From assembly GCA_019188255.1 (NCBI GenBank), contig JAETXT010000003.1, positions 6,324,001-6,388,000 on the forward strand: a DNA stretch of 64,000 nt, written 5' to 3'. The notes beneath the pieces were generated by a model that was not told the DNA's origin, made no database searches, and saw nothing but the letters and a program-made list of their open reading frames with translations. Of the stretch, positions 55,634 through 64,000 are shown in pieces. The translations under genes and the position numbers were made by a program. The stretch is from Verticillium longisporum. Lineage: Eukaryota > Ascomycota > Sordariomycetes > Glomerellales > Plectosphaerellaceae. Position 1 is the first letter of the stretch; each line of letters starts with the position of its first letter.

Positions 55634-57870
55634 ATGACGAACCCCTACCAACAAGGTTCCCAGGGCTTTCAAGATTCGGACACACCTGCCTCCAGCTCGG
55701 GACTCTTGCCTCGTCGCTTTTCCTACGCCTCGGTCGTTTCAACAGGCCCCAACGACTCGACACCCTCGTTTCTAACCCATCCGGGGCGCACCTCGGTCAT
55801 CTCACACCTCCTCAACGCACCCGACGACGCGGCCTTCGATACCACGTCAAGCTACAACATCGGCACGGCAAGAGACGGTATGGAGGCGGATGCAAACGGC
55901 GCAGGACACGCGGCGAGGCCGTGGCGACACAGTTCTCAGCTGCCGTCCTTCTCCAAAGCCTTCAATCTGTACATGGCGAGCCAGGATCCCTCCAACGACT
56001 CGGATTCGGCAGAGGGCAAGGCCTTTTTCGTCCCGTCATACCTTACCGGATCAACATTTGTTCAGAGGTTGCAGGAGCAGCACCGCTTGAAGCTTCAAGC
56101 TCAGAGAGATTCGCAGAACCAGGCCTCCTCACCAGCGAGTCCAGTTGCCATCACACTACCCAGCAAGTCCCCGTCTCAGCGAGGCCTGGCATCCGACGTG
56201 GTCGAGAAACCGCCGCCGCCGTTTGAAGAGGACGATGCCGTATCGTCACTGCCGACCAAGTGGAACAAGGACGATAAGTACGGCGCACTCGAGGTGCTCG
56301 CCGACGGTCTTGAGATCAGATATAGCGGACCGCGAGGCCAGAGCGAGCGCGAGCGGGAACACGAAGCATACAGCATACGAGCAGACCACTATATGCCACC
56401 GCAGTGCGGCATCTACTACTATGAGGTCACCATCTTATCAGGCAAGCGCGATGACACCATGGTTGGCATTGGATTTTCTGGCAAGTCTGTAGCCCTCTCC
56501 AGGCCCCCAGGCTGGGAGCCCGAATCTTGGGGCTACCACGGCGACGATGGCCACTGTTATGCCGCCCACAGCGGAGGAAAGTCTTACGGTCCTCTGTTTA
56601 CGACCAACGATGTTATCGGATGTGGTGTCAATTTTCGGACAGGGTCGGCGTTTTATACCAAAAACGGCCACATGCTCGGTCACGTTTTTAAAGACATCAA
56701 GGGGAATCTCTACCCATCAGTTGGGCTCAAGAAGACGGGCGAGCACATTCGGGTCAATTTCGGGCAGTCACCATTCACATATGACATCAACAACATGATG
56801 GCGGTAGGTCATGAGAGGCCCCGTACCTCATGCTTATTAGTCGCTGACAAGGATACAGAAAGAGAAGCTTCAAGTGCGAAAAGAAATAGCGAGGACAAGC
56901 ACGTCAAGTCTTGCGCACAACATGAAGGAAACAGACATGATCCAAGCTCTGGTCCTGCAGTTCCTCCAACACGATGGCTACGTTGAGTCGGCGAGAGCCT
57001 TCGCCCAGGAGATACAGAGCGAAAAAATGGCCCTCAGTTTGGATCCCAACGCAGTCATAGGCGACATTAACGTCAAGGACGACGAACACGCTACCAAGAG
57101 GCAACGTATGGGCTCACCATGACGCGTTTCTATGGTCGCTGCTAACCAACCTACAGACATCAGGAGAGCCGTCTTGGAAGGAGATATTGACAAGGCGCTC
57201 AAGCATACCGATGCATGCTATCGCGATGTTCTCAAGGATAACGAGCAGGTATACTTTAGGCTGCGATGTCGAAAGTTTATCGAAATGGTCCGTTCGGCGG
57301 CAGAGTTGAGGACAGCAGCAGAAGGCAAGAAGTCGAACGGACATGCGGCTTCCAATTTCTCCCACCAGGAGATGGATCTCGATGCCAACGGCGCCGAGAA
57401 TGGAGCTTATGATCACGATATGGACGATGGGGCTGGCAAGACGGGCATTCTCGAGCGTCTCGAGCTCGAAACCTTGCAATATGGCCAGGCTCTGCAGGCG
57501 GAATACGTGAATGATCCCCGGAGGGAGGTGACGAAAGCGTTAGGCGACATCTACGCGCTGTTGGCGTACACGAATCCTCTCAAAGAGAAGGAGGTGGCTC
57601 ACTTGCTCGATAAGAAAGGGCGGGTCGCGGTTGCGGAAGAACTCAACTCCGCGATTCTTCGTAAGTCTACACCGTCCTCTCACTGTATCGTTTCCATGCT
57701 GACAAGTAATACTTGCAGTCTCGCTGGGCAAGTCGTCTCGTTCGGCACTGGAGGAAGTATATGCTCAAACAAGTGTGCTGCTTGATGATTTGCGGGAGAA
57801 TGGGGGGGCTGGCGCCTTTGTGTCCTTGCAGGATGTTGTTGACGACATTCCCAAGCCGCGGGACAGCTAG
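55634..57870 (+). CDS. GID/CTLH ubiquitin ligase scaffold, Gid1/Vid30 (RanBPM-type) homologue
   Basis: Four exons (55634-56803, 56859-57105, 57157-57660, 57719-57870) encode 690 residues. All three introns (55, 51 and 58 nt) restore phase. The domain order is that of RanBPM/Gid1: a disordered N-terminus to about 210, then a SPRY domain at about 220-385. The SPRY domain shows GIYYYEVTILSG, MVGIGFSGKS, PGWEPESWGYHGDDG and VNFRTGSAFYTKNG. A LisH motif (IQALVLQFLQHDGYVESARAF) and a CTLH block (IRRAVLEGDIDKALKHTD) follow, then a CRA region ending in VSLQDVVDDIPKPRDS. The CTLH ligase degrades gluconeogenic enzymes in yeast, with Gid1 as scaffold and substrate-receptor dock. A poly-acidic/Pro stretch (EKPPPPFEEDD) precedes the SPRY domain. 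The gene is intact. Confidence 0.93.
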
Positions 57871-58939
57871 ACATGACTTGCTTAGAACTGGCGTCAGGAG
57901 TCTCTTCTCGATGATAAAGCGCATTCAACATGAGAAAATTGCCGTGTTGTGGGCGTGTGATCGATCGCCCGCAGTCATAACCATTGGCCCAGCCTCAGCG
58001 CCTAGTAGCCTCGTCTTGTTCTGACAACTGCACGACCATGGATCTCATGCGCCTAGAGTGGTTGACCTTGTCAAAGTCGACCCACCTCTGGTGCGCTCGA
58101 CTCGAAACCAACTGCCTTGAGTGCGATTCACGTCCAACAGAATATGGATAATTGTTTGGTAGAACTTTCCAATACGAAACGATCTATGCTGTGGAAAAGA
58201 ACAGGGAGTCCAAATACTTTAGACTCTGAAAAGCCAAGACACAATTTTCACTCCACGTGCACACAAACTTCATGATGAAGCAGTAGGTTTGAGAATTCCC
58301 GGTCTATCACTTTGAGGAGTACACTACGCCAGCACGGCACGCAAAGTGGCGTACCATTGAGGTCTGGTCTGGGCTGGGTAACATGATGGAAAGAAGTTAT
58401 AGGAGGGAGGGGGGACCTTGTGTATTCCTGTTGTCCACTGTCCTCAGCTTGGTGAATCCGTCTTATATTCAAGTAGAGGGTCAGTGTCAGAACCAAGGCA
58501 AGCGAGCATATGTTGGAATGACGCCGGGTGCGTGCGCCTTGGCTGGCGTTTTTGGGAGGTGGCTCAGGATTGTCATGATCATGTAGCGCTTGTTGAGTGT
58601 GACATGGGGGGGCCATGTGCCTCCCCGCCATGTCAAGTCTATTCATCCAGCCAGCGCACATGGGCGTTCAATAGGACACGGAAGGCTGTAATCATCCGCC
58701 AGCAACATGGATGTTCATGCCGGCGGCTTCTTTATGCGTCTGTATGCCACAGGTTCCGACGGGCTTAGCATCGCGTACATCCGGATGACGTGCCATCAGC
58801 AACATGGCACGTCTTCGGATCATTTATCGGCATCATAAATCACCTTGCATAGCTGCAGCTATTCAATATCCTCTGTCAAATTCATTTCTCATAATGTCTC
58901 TCGACTCGACCAGTCTGTGCAAACAATTCAGGCATAACG
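57871..58939. other. Convergent intergenic region
   Basis: The 3' flanks of the Gid1-like gene and the MFS transporter. Nothing is recognised. Confidence 0.6.
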
Positions 58940-60869
58940 CTATGAATTCAACGCCTTGTCCATGCTGATCCTCCACACGGGCGCTTTCTTCCTCAAGATC
59001 CAGATGCAGAAATACCCCTTAACCCACGTGAAGACTCCCAATATCGTCAGAAGCCAGCCGTGGCCAATGCCATCAATGACGGGCTGCGCGGCCAAGGCGC
59101 CGACGCACGAGAAGATGTTGCGCACAAAGTTGTTCACGGCGACGCCGCCGGAGCTGCGCTTTGGCATAAACTCGGTCAGCATGGTCGTGGCGGCGGCGCT
59201 GCGAGGAACGTTAGCTTAGCCATGACGGCGTGACGTGACGTAAGGGCGGGGACTGGATTGGAAACTTACAACACCAGCATGGAGGCGGCGCCAAATGTGA
59301 AGAGGAAGATGAGGGGAAGGAACCAAAAGACGCCGTTCTGGATCGTCCAGCCGTAGAGCAGCAGGCTGGCGGGATAGACCGTGCCGGCGATCCACATGTT
59401 CTCCCGCATCCTGTCCTCGGGAAGGAGGATGAGTTTACCGTCCGTGTCGTAGCGGCCTGCCTTTTGCGCTTGGCGCGTCATGATGTGGTCGAGCCAGCGG
59501 CCGCCGAGCAGAGAACTCATAATGTAGCCTGCGCCATTGGCAATGTAGAGCAGACCGAGAATGGACTGGTTGAAGTTGTAGGGACCAGTCGAGTATGCCG
59601 CCTGGACGGAGATGTTGAGGGCAAAGAGCGAGCCGAACGTGACGGCGGCGTAGTAGACTGTGATGGCGACGGCCGGGAAGCGCAGATGTGTGAGCACGGA
59701 TAAAGGATCGACGATGAGCTTTCTGAACAGTGCCGTTGCTTTCTTGGTGTTTTGCTTGATCGACTCGGTCGTCCGTGTGCGAGAGAGCGCAGGACTGTTG
59801 CTGCCACCAGCTGTCTCCCGGACAGCAGCCGGAGGAACGGCAGGCTTGCGCCTTGGAAGGGTCTCGGGCAAGCAAAAGAAGAGGCAAACCAGGACGATTG
59901 CGCCGTATATGGTCAGGAACCACATGGTCGACTGCCAGCCGAAGGCCTCGGACAGAACTCCCCCCAGTATAGGTCCGAGGAGCTGTGCTGTCAGCTATTG
60001 CTATGCACTTGTAGAGATGTAGCGCTTACCGGCCCAACCAATGGCCCCAAGTAGAATGTACTCATGGCACGTCCTCGTTCGCGAGGCTCCCAGATATCGG
60101 CAATGGTTCCAGCGCCGACGGCTTGTACGCTGGCGCTTGCACCGCCGCCAAAGAATCGCATGACGACGAGCATGTCGACATTGGTGCTGATGGCGCTCAA
60201 GACAGAAAAGACGACAAACAGGGCAAAGGAGACGAGCAAAATGTTGCGTCTGCCCATGACCTCGGAAAATGACGACCACCAGAGGGGGAATATGGCCATA
60301 GCCAGCATGTAGAGGGAGACTGACAAGTTGACCTTTGTCGTGCTCGTGTTGAGGTCAATAGCCATCTGCGGCAGGGCGGCTATCGCGTGTAAGCGAGTCG
60401 ACATGTTGGCAGGAAACTAACTTTGCGGGAAGGACATACGGTAGAAAATGGCCGAGCCGAGCGGGCTGGCGCTGCCTGCCAGAGCGACCACGGCAGTGAT
60501 GCACCATTTCGTCTTGTTCGAATACTCTTGTGGTCGCTCCAGCTCGGGAATCAGCGTGAGCCGGCCGAGGAAGCCTCTACGCCTCGAGGCCGGCACCACA
60601 GAGATGGGGCGTGATCGAGTTGAGGCGGCTCGTGACCTGTCTCGAATGGGCGATGTCACCCCAGCTCCAGGCGGTTCAGTGTCGGCCCCATACACATCTG
60701 GTTCTTCCGATGCCCGACGTGATGCCTTTTCATCACGCTGACTGCCATGCGAGGCCTGGCCGTGGATAGATAGGCTGTCGACCGAGTGTCGCTGCTGCGC
60801 TGCGTTTTGATCATGTCTGGCGGTTTCGGGCGACTCAGTGTGTTTCTCGTCGGCTCCGGAGGCCGTCAT
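58940..60869 (-). CDS. MFS transporter, DHA1 drug:H+ antiporter (Qdr/Tpo/Dtr-like)
   Basis: Four exons (60440-60869, 60030-60379, 59270-59982, 58940-59198) encode 583 residues. The introns are 60, 47 and 71 nt. Intron 2 could end at an earlier AG (35 nt), but the 47-nt form gives the family sequence GPLVGPLLGPILGG. About 115 residues of charged cytosolic N-terminus precede the first span. Family marks are YPALPQMA after span 1, the loop-2 motif SEVMGRRNILL (G-x-x-x-x-G-R-R type), DIWEPRERGRAMSTFYLG, and FNQSILGLLYIANGAGYIMSS in the second half. Twelve spans fit. The long central loop is Ser/Arg-rich and contains FRKLIVDPLSVL. Such proteins export drugs, polyamines or dityrosine; the substrate cannot be read. 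Confidence 0.93.
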
Positions 60870-61890
60870 TCTTGCGGCCGGCTACCGTTGCAGTGGTATC
60901 CGCCGGCGACATGGAAGGCAGTTTAAGGTTAATGAACACGCGATGACGAGCCCCTAGTATTCGGGCCAACGTGCGTCACTGTCAGAACAATGGCTTGCTA
61001 GGGCACCTTGGACAAAACAACGCCTCGGAGGCCAAAGGAAGGGAAAAAAGGCAGTGCAGCACCCCTGCCTTAAGAATGGGAGATGCAGCCTTCCCCCACA
61101 AAGCATCGGCTTCGACATCGGCAGAGCTAGCCCCTACACGGGAAGCCGACCGCACTCAGCGGACATCCTACGGTATTGCCGGTGGAAACGGCAACGGGGG
61201 GCCTGGTCCTCACTGCTCGAGGCGACTCGGGTTGGTGCTTTGGGCGCTGTGGGTGGGTGTATGCATCCTGGTGCGCGGGGGCTAGTCCAAGCAGGATTCC
61301 AGTGGACATGATCGAAGAACAGCAGGCCATCAGCGCCGGAATTTCGGAAGTTCGGCACCGATTCGAGGGGGGTGGAGGCCCATGCTGCCACGTTATCTGG
61401 CGTGCTCTCTTCGCAAAGCACTGGAGAGAGAGGAGTGGCGGATCCGGTGTCGGGCGGCATGTTGTGGAATCGCCGCCCTAGTTTCGTGTCGGATCTGATA
61501 CGCCCGACAAGGGGTTCAAGATGCCGAGGTGCCTTTGAAAGATGCGGGGAGAGAAAGCATGGTGAGCAAGCCCGTCGTGGATGCAACAAGGAGACGGATG
61601 GAGTGCCTAGGCTCACGGAGGAGATGAGGGGAGGGGCCGCGGTTTGCCCAGAGGCAGCAGCGCCAGGCCAGGACGAGGCAAGAAGGAGATTCTGGTCGGA
61701 TCGGGTGTTTCAAGCCTCACCGCGATCCGATGGTGTGTGGCACAGCGGGGGTGGCTCAAGTCTTGGCTGACATAATGCCTCATCCCACCTTGAACTTGAC
61801 TCACGGAGAAGGATCAGGACGGAAAGAAAGAGCAACACCACGCGAAGCCAGCTCACGAGACCCGAGACGAGTTGCCATACACTACTCGCA
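60870..61890. other. 1.0-kb divergent intergenic region
   Basis: Promoters of the MFS transporter (left) and the proline gene (right). No gene or clear repeat is seen. Confidence 0.55.
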
Positions 61891-63264
61891 ATGTCTCTGA
61901 CAAACGCATCGCCCGCTGACTGCGCCCAATCGGCCAAGTTGGCCTCCCACGTTTTGGCGACCCTCCCCACATCAGCCCGCAACGACGCTCTCACAGCCAT
62001 CCACGATGCTCTTGCCGCCTCCAAAGAAGAGATCCTGAAGGCCAATGCTGAAGACGTAGAGCTCGCCCGGAAGGCAGCCGCCGACGGCACCCTGAGTCAG
62101 AGTCTCGTGGCCCGGTTGGATCTCGGCCGCCAGGGCAAGTTTGAGGACATGCTCAAGGGCATCCTCGACGTGCGTGATCTCGAAGACCCCATCGGCCGTC
62201 TCACTCTGCGCACCCGGCTCGACGACGGCCTGACCCTCGACCGCGTCACCTGCCCCATTGGCGTCCTTCTCATCATTTTCGAGGCCCGGCCCGAGGTCAT
62301 CGCCAACATTGCCTCCCTCGCCATCAAGTCCGGCAACGCCGCCATCCTCAAGGGCGGCAAGGAGTCGACGCGGTCCTTCGTCGCCGTGGCCACCGTCATC
62401 GCCAAGGCTCTCGACGCCACCCGTGTGCCCAACCAGGCCGTCCAGCTCGTCACGACGCGCGACGTCATCCCCGAGCTCCTGGCCCCCGACCACCTCATCG
62501 ACCTCGTCATCCCCCGCGGCTCCAACGAGCTCGTCCGCACCATCAAGAACACGACGCGCATCCCCGTGCTCGGCCACGCCGCCGGCCTCTGCGCCGCCTC
62601 CCTCGCCGCCGCCCCCGACGCCACGCTCGCCGCCAACGTCCTCGTCGACTCCAAGACGAGCTACCCCGCCGCCTGCAACGCCCTCGAGACGCTGCTCGTC
62701 CAAGAGTCCGCCCTGCAGCAGCCCGACGGGCCCTTTGCCGCCGCCGCCCGCGCCCTGCTCGCGGCCGGCGTCACCCTGCACCTCGACGCCGCCTCCAAGG
62801 CCGCCGTCCGCGCCCTCGCCGCGTCCGACGCAGACGCCGTCCCCGCGGCCCAGCTCGTCGACGTCCAGCCCGACGACTACCGCACCGAGTTCCTCTCCCT
62901 CGACCTCGCCGTCAAGACGGTGCCCGACCAGGACGCCGCCGTCGCGCACATTCACGCCCACTCGTCCAAGGACACGGACCTCACCCCGACGGCCGACGCC
63001 GACGCCGCCGAGCGCTTCATGGCCGCCGTCGACTCGGCCGGCTGCTACTGGAACGCGTCGACGCGCATGGCCGACGGCATGCGCTACGGCTTCGGCACCG
63101 AGGTCGGCATCAGCACCAACAAGATCCACGCCCGCGGGCCCGTCGGCCTCGAGGGCCTCATGATCTACAAGTACAAGCTGCGCGGCCAGGGCCAGGTCTC
63201 GCTGGCCTACGGCGAGGGCGACGGCAAGAAGCCGTTCAAGCATGAGAGGCTGCCGCTGGAGTGA
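61891..63264 (+). CDS. PRO2: Gamma-glutamyl phosphate reductase (proline synthesis)
   Basis: This is an intronless 457-residue protein, a normal fungal length. It reduces gamma-glutamyl phosphate with NADPH to glutamate semialdehyde, step two of proline synthesis. The aldehyde-dehydrogenase-like fold is shown by CPIGVLLIIFEARPEV, ASLAIKSGNAAILKGGKE and LVIPRGSNELVRTI, with GHAAGLC following. The catalytic Cys is in TSYPAACNALETLLV (about residue 269). The C-terminal part has YRTEFLSLDLAVK, NASTRMADGMRYGFGTEVGIS and the end GPVGLEGLMIYKYKLRGQGQ, in which GPVGLEGL is diagnostic. Third positions are almost all C or G, more so than in the neighbours. This leaves a 423-codon open frame on the opposite strand that is not a gene. 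Confidence 0.97.
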   Translation: MSLTNASPADCAQSAKLASHVLATLPTSARNDALTAIHDALAASKEEILKANAEDVELARKAAADGTLSQSLVARLDLGRQGKFEDMLKGILDVRDLEDPIGRLTLRTRLDDGLTLDRVTCPIGVLLIIFEARPEVIANIASLAIKSGNAAILKGGKESTRSFVAVATVIAKALDATRVPNQAVQLVTTRDVIPELLAPDHLIDLVIPRGSNELVRTIKNTTRIPVLGHAAGLCAASLAAAPDATLAANVLVDSKTSYPAACNALETLLVQESALQQPDGPFAAAARALLAAGVTLHLDAASKAAVRALAASDADAVPAAQLVDVQPDDYRTEFLSLDLAVKTVPDQDAAVAHIHAHSSKDTDLTPTADADAAERFMAAVDSAGCYWNASTRMADGMRYGFGTEVGISTNKIHARGPVGLEGLMIYKYKLRGQGQVSLAYGEGDGKKPFKHERLPLE

Positions 63265-63961
63265 GGGCGCCTCAGCCGACCCTATTTCATGACGAGCTGC
63301 TTTGTTTTCTCGTGGGTGGCGAATTGCATGGGCTTCTTCCTGGGGCGTTCATGAGGGACGGACGGCCTCAAACACGACGAGGTAGAGAAAGGAAGCGCCA
63401 AAAAGAGATGGACGTGAATGTGTGTCCTGCGCATAGATAGGAATGCCCCGCTACGGACTACGCATGAAAGACATGAAGCGCAGGGCCAGTCGCAGAGGGG
63501 CGCAACTCAAAAGTCGGGCCAAGTTTTTGTTTATGAAGACGTCGATACCCTCAACGGTTCCATGACGGGGAGATGAATACATGATTCCAAACCCTGAACC
63601 CCCCCTCCCCCTTTCATGATCCAACCAAACCTGCGTCTTGTTCATATTCGCCATTCGTTGTCTGATCTCATTAAACCACACACACCCCGTCATCCTATGC
63701 AAACTAAGAAAAGAGCGGTAAAACAAAAGATGCCGCCCACACGCCGAAACGCCCGTTCAGGGAGCCATCCCGGACAACGAGATGTGTCTGAGGGGGAGGC
63801 GGCTTTTTTTTTCCTGACTCGAAACAATCAAAACAGTACCGGACATCAATGCGTCGGCCGTACCTGACCCCGTGCATCGTTGGACTTCATCCAGACATGA
63901 CCATCATCCTTTCCTCCCCCGCTCATGTTCATCCCCCCCCCCTCTCTCTCTCAGTGACCCC
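63265..63961. other. Intergenic region after the proline gene
   Basis: The 3' flank of the proline gene and probably the 3' flank of a minus-strand gene entering from the right. It has C-runs near 63600 and 63934 and a CT run near 63942-63952. No gene is seen. Confidence 0.55.
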
Positions 63962-64000
63962 TTACTCGGCGCGTCCACGATAGTTGCCCATCTTTTCGAT
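63962..64000 (-). CDS. Possible C-terminal end of a gene running off the window
   Basis: Read on the minus strand, the last 39 nt are open and end in TAA: IEKMGNYRGRAE then stop. Base use fits coding sequence and the position fits a convergent neighbour, but twelve residues are too few to identify or to be sure. Confidence 0.3.
   Translation of the reverse strand: MEKMGNYRGRAE

Noticed and set aside
61972..63243. 423-codon open frame antisense to the proline gene
   Set aside because: It results from near-exclusive C/G third positions in the real gene. Its translation is a Gly/Val/Asp/Arg-rich string without domains.
1..64000. CRISPR arrays, bacterial operons, insertion sequences or intact transposons
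   Set aside because: The DNA is fungal. No spaced repeats, transposase, reverse transcriptase or terminal repeats were recognised.

Overview
The window reads as nuclear DNA of a filamentous ascomycete, most likely a sordariomycete. Genes are short and intron-poor. Introns are about 47 to 205 nt with GTRNGT donors, CTRAC-type branch sites and YAG acceptors. Third codon positions favour C and G, intergenic spaces run from 0.3 to 6.7 kb, and the gene set is eukaryotic and fungal. Genus and species cannot be settled from the sequence alone.

Layout. 0-7.6 kb is nearly gene-free, with one small Cys-rich gene at 0.6-0.9 kb. A Pom1-type DYRK kinase gene lies at 7.6-11.8 kb on the minus strand, with its reading frame broken at two points. 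A 3.7-kb repeat-bearing spacer follows, then a Pex24-family peroxin (15.5-17.2 kb, plus) convergent with a geranylgeranyl diphosphate synthase (17.9-19.1 kb, minus). Next come the septation gene cdc14 (22.2-23.2 kb), a Cys-rich single-pass membrane protein (23.7-25.1 kb), the KEOPS kinase Bud32 (26.4-27.3 kb), an acyltransferase-3 membrane protein (27.7-29.3 kb) and a 581-residue hypothetical protein (31.5-33.3 kb). A divergent ribosomal protein pair, uL16 and eL30, occupies 34.8-36.8 kb. Then come a secreted PLC-like phosphodiesterase (37.3-38.7 kb), a Sur7/claudin-like membrane protein (40.1-41.0 kb), a 68-residue conserved-looking protein (41.3-41.5 kb), a metaxin/Sam35-like protein (45.1-46.1 kb), an indoleamine 2,3-dioxygenase with an in-frame stop (46.7-48.3 kb), a secreted protein of unknown role (49.5-50.6 kb), the INO80 subunit Ies4 (53.0-53.9 kb), a Gid1/RanBPM-type ubiquitin ligase scaffold (55.6-57.9 kb), an MFS drug/polyamine-type transporter (58.9-60.9 kb), gamma-glutamyl phosphate reductase (61.9-63.3 kb) and the last codons of a further minus-strand gene.

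The genes do not form a biosynthetic cluster. They are mostly housekeeping: cell polarity and septation, peroxisome and mitochondrial outer membrane, translation, tRNA modification, chromatin, NAD and proline synthesis. I found no convincing undescribed system. The observations most worth checking are the two frame breaks in the Pom1 kinase, the in-frame TAG in the dioxygenase gene, a pair of near-identical CGG-N7-CCG inverted repeats beside it, and a perfect cUUCGg-capped hairpin inside a TACCTAGG-type repeat.
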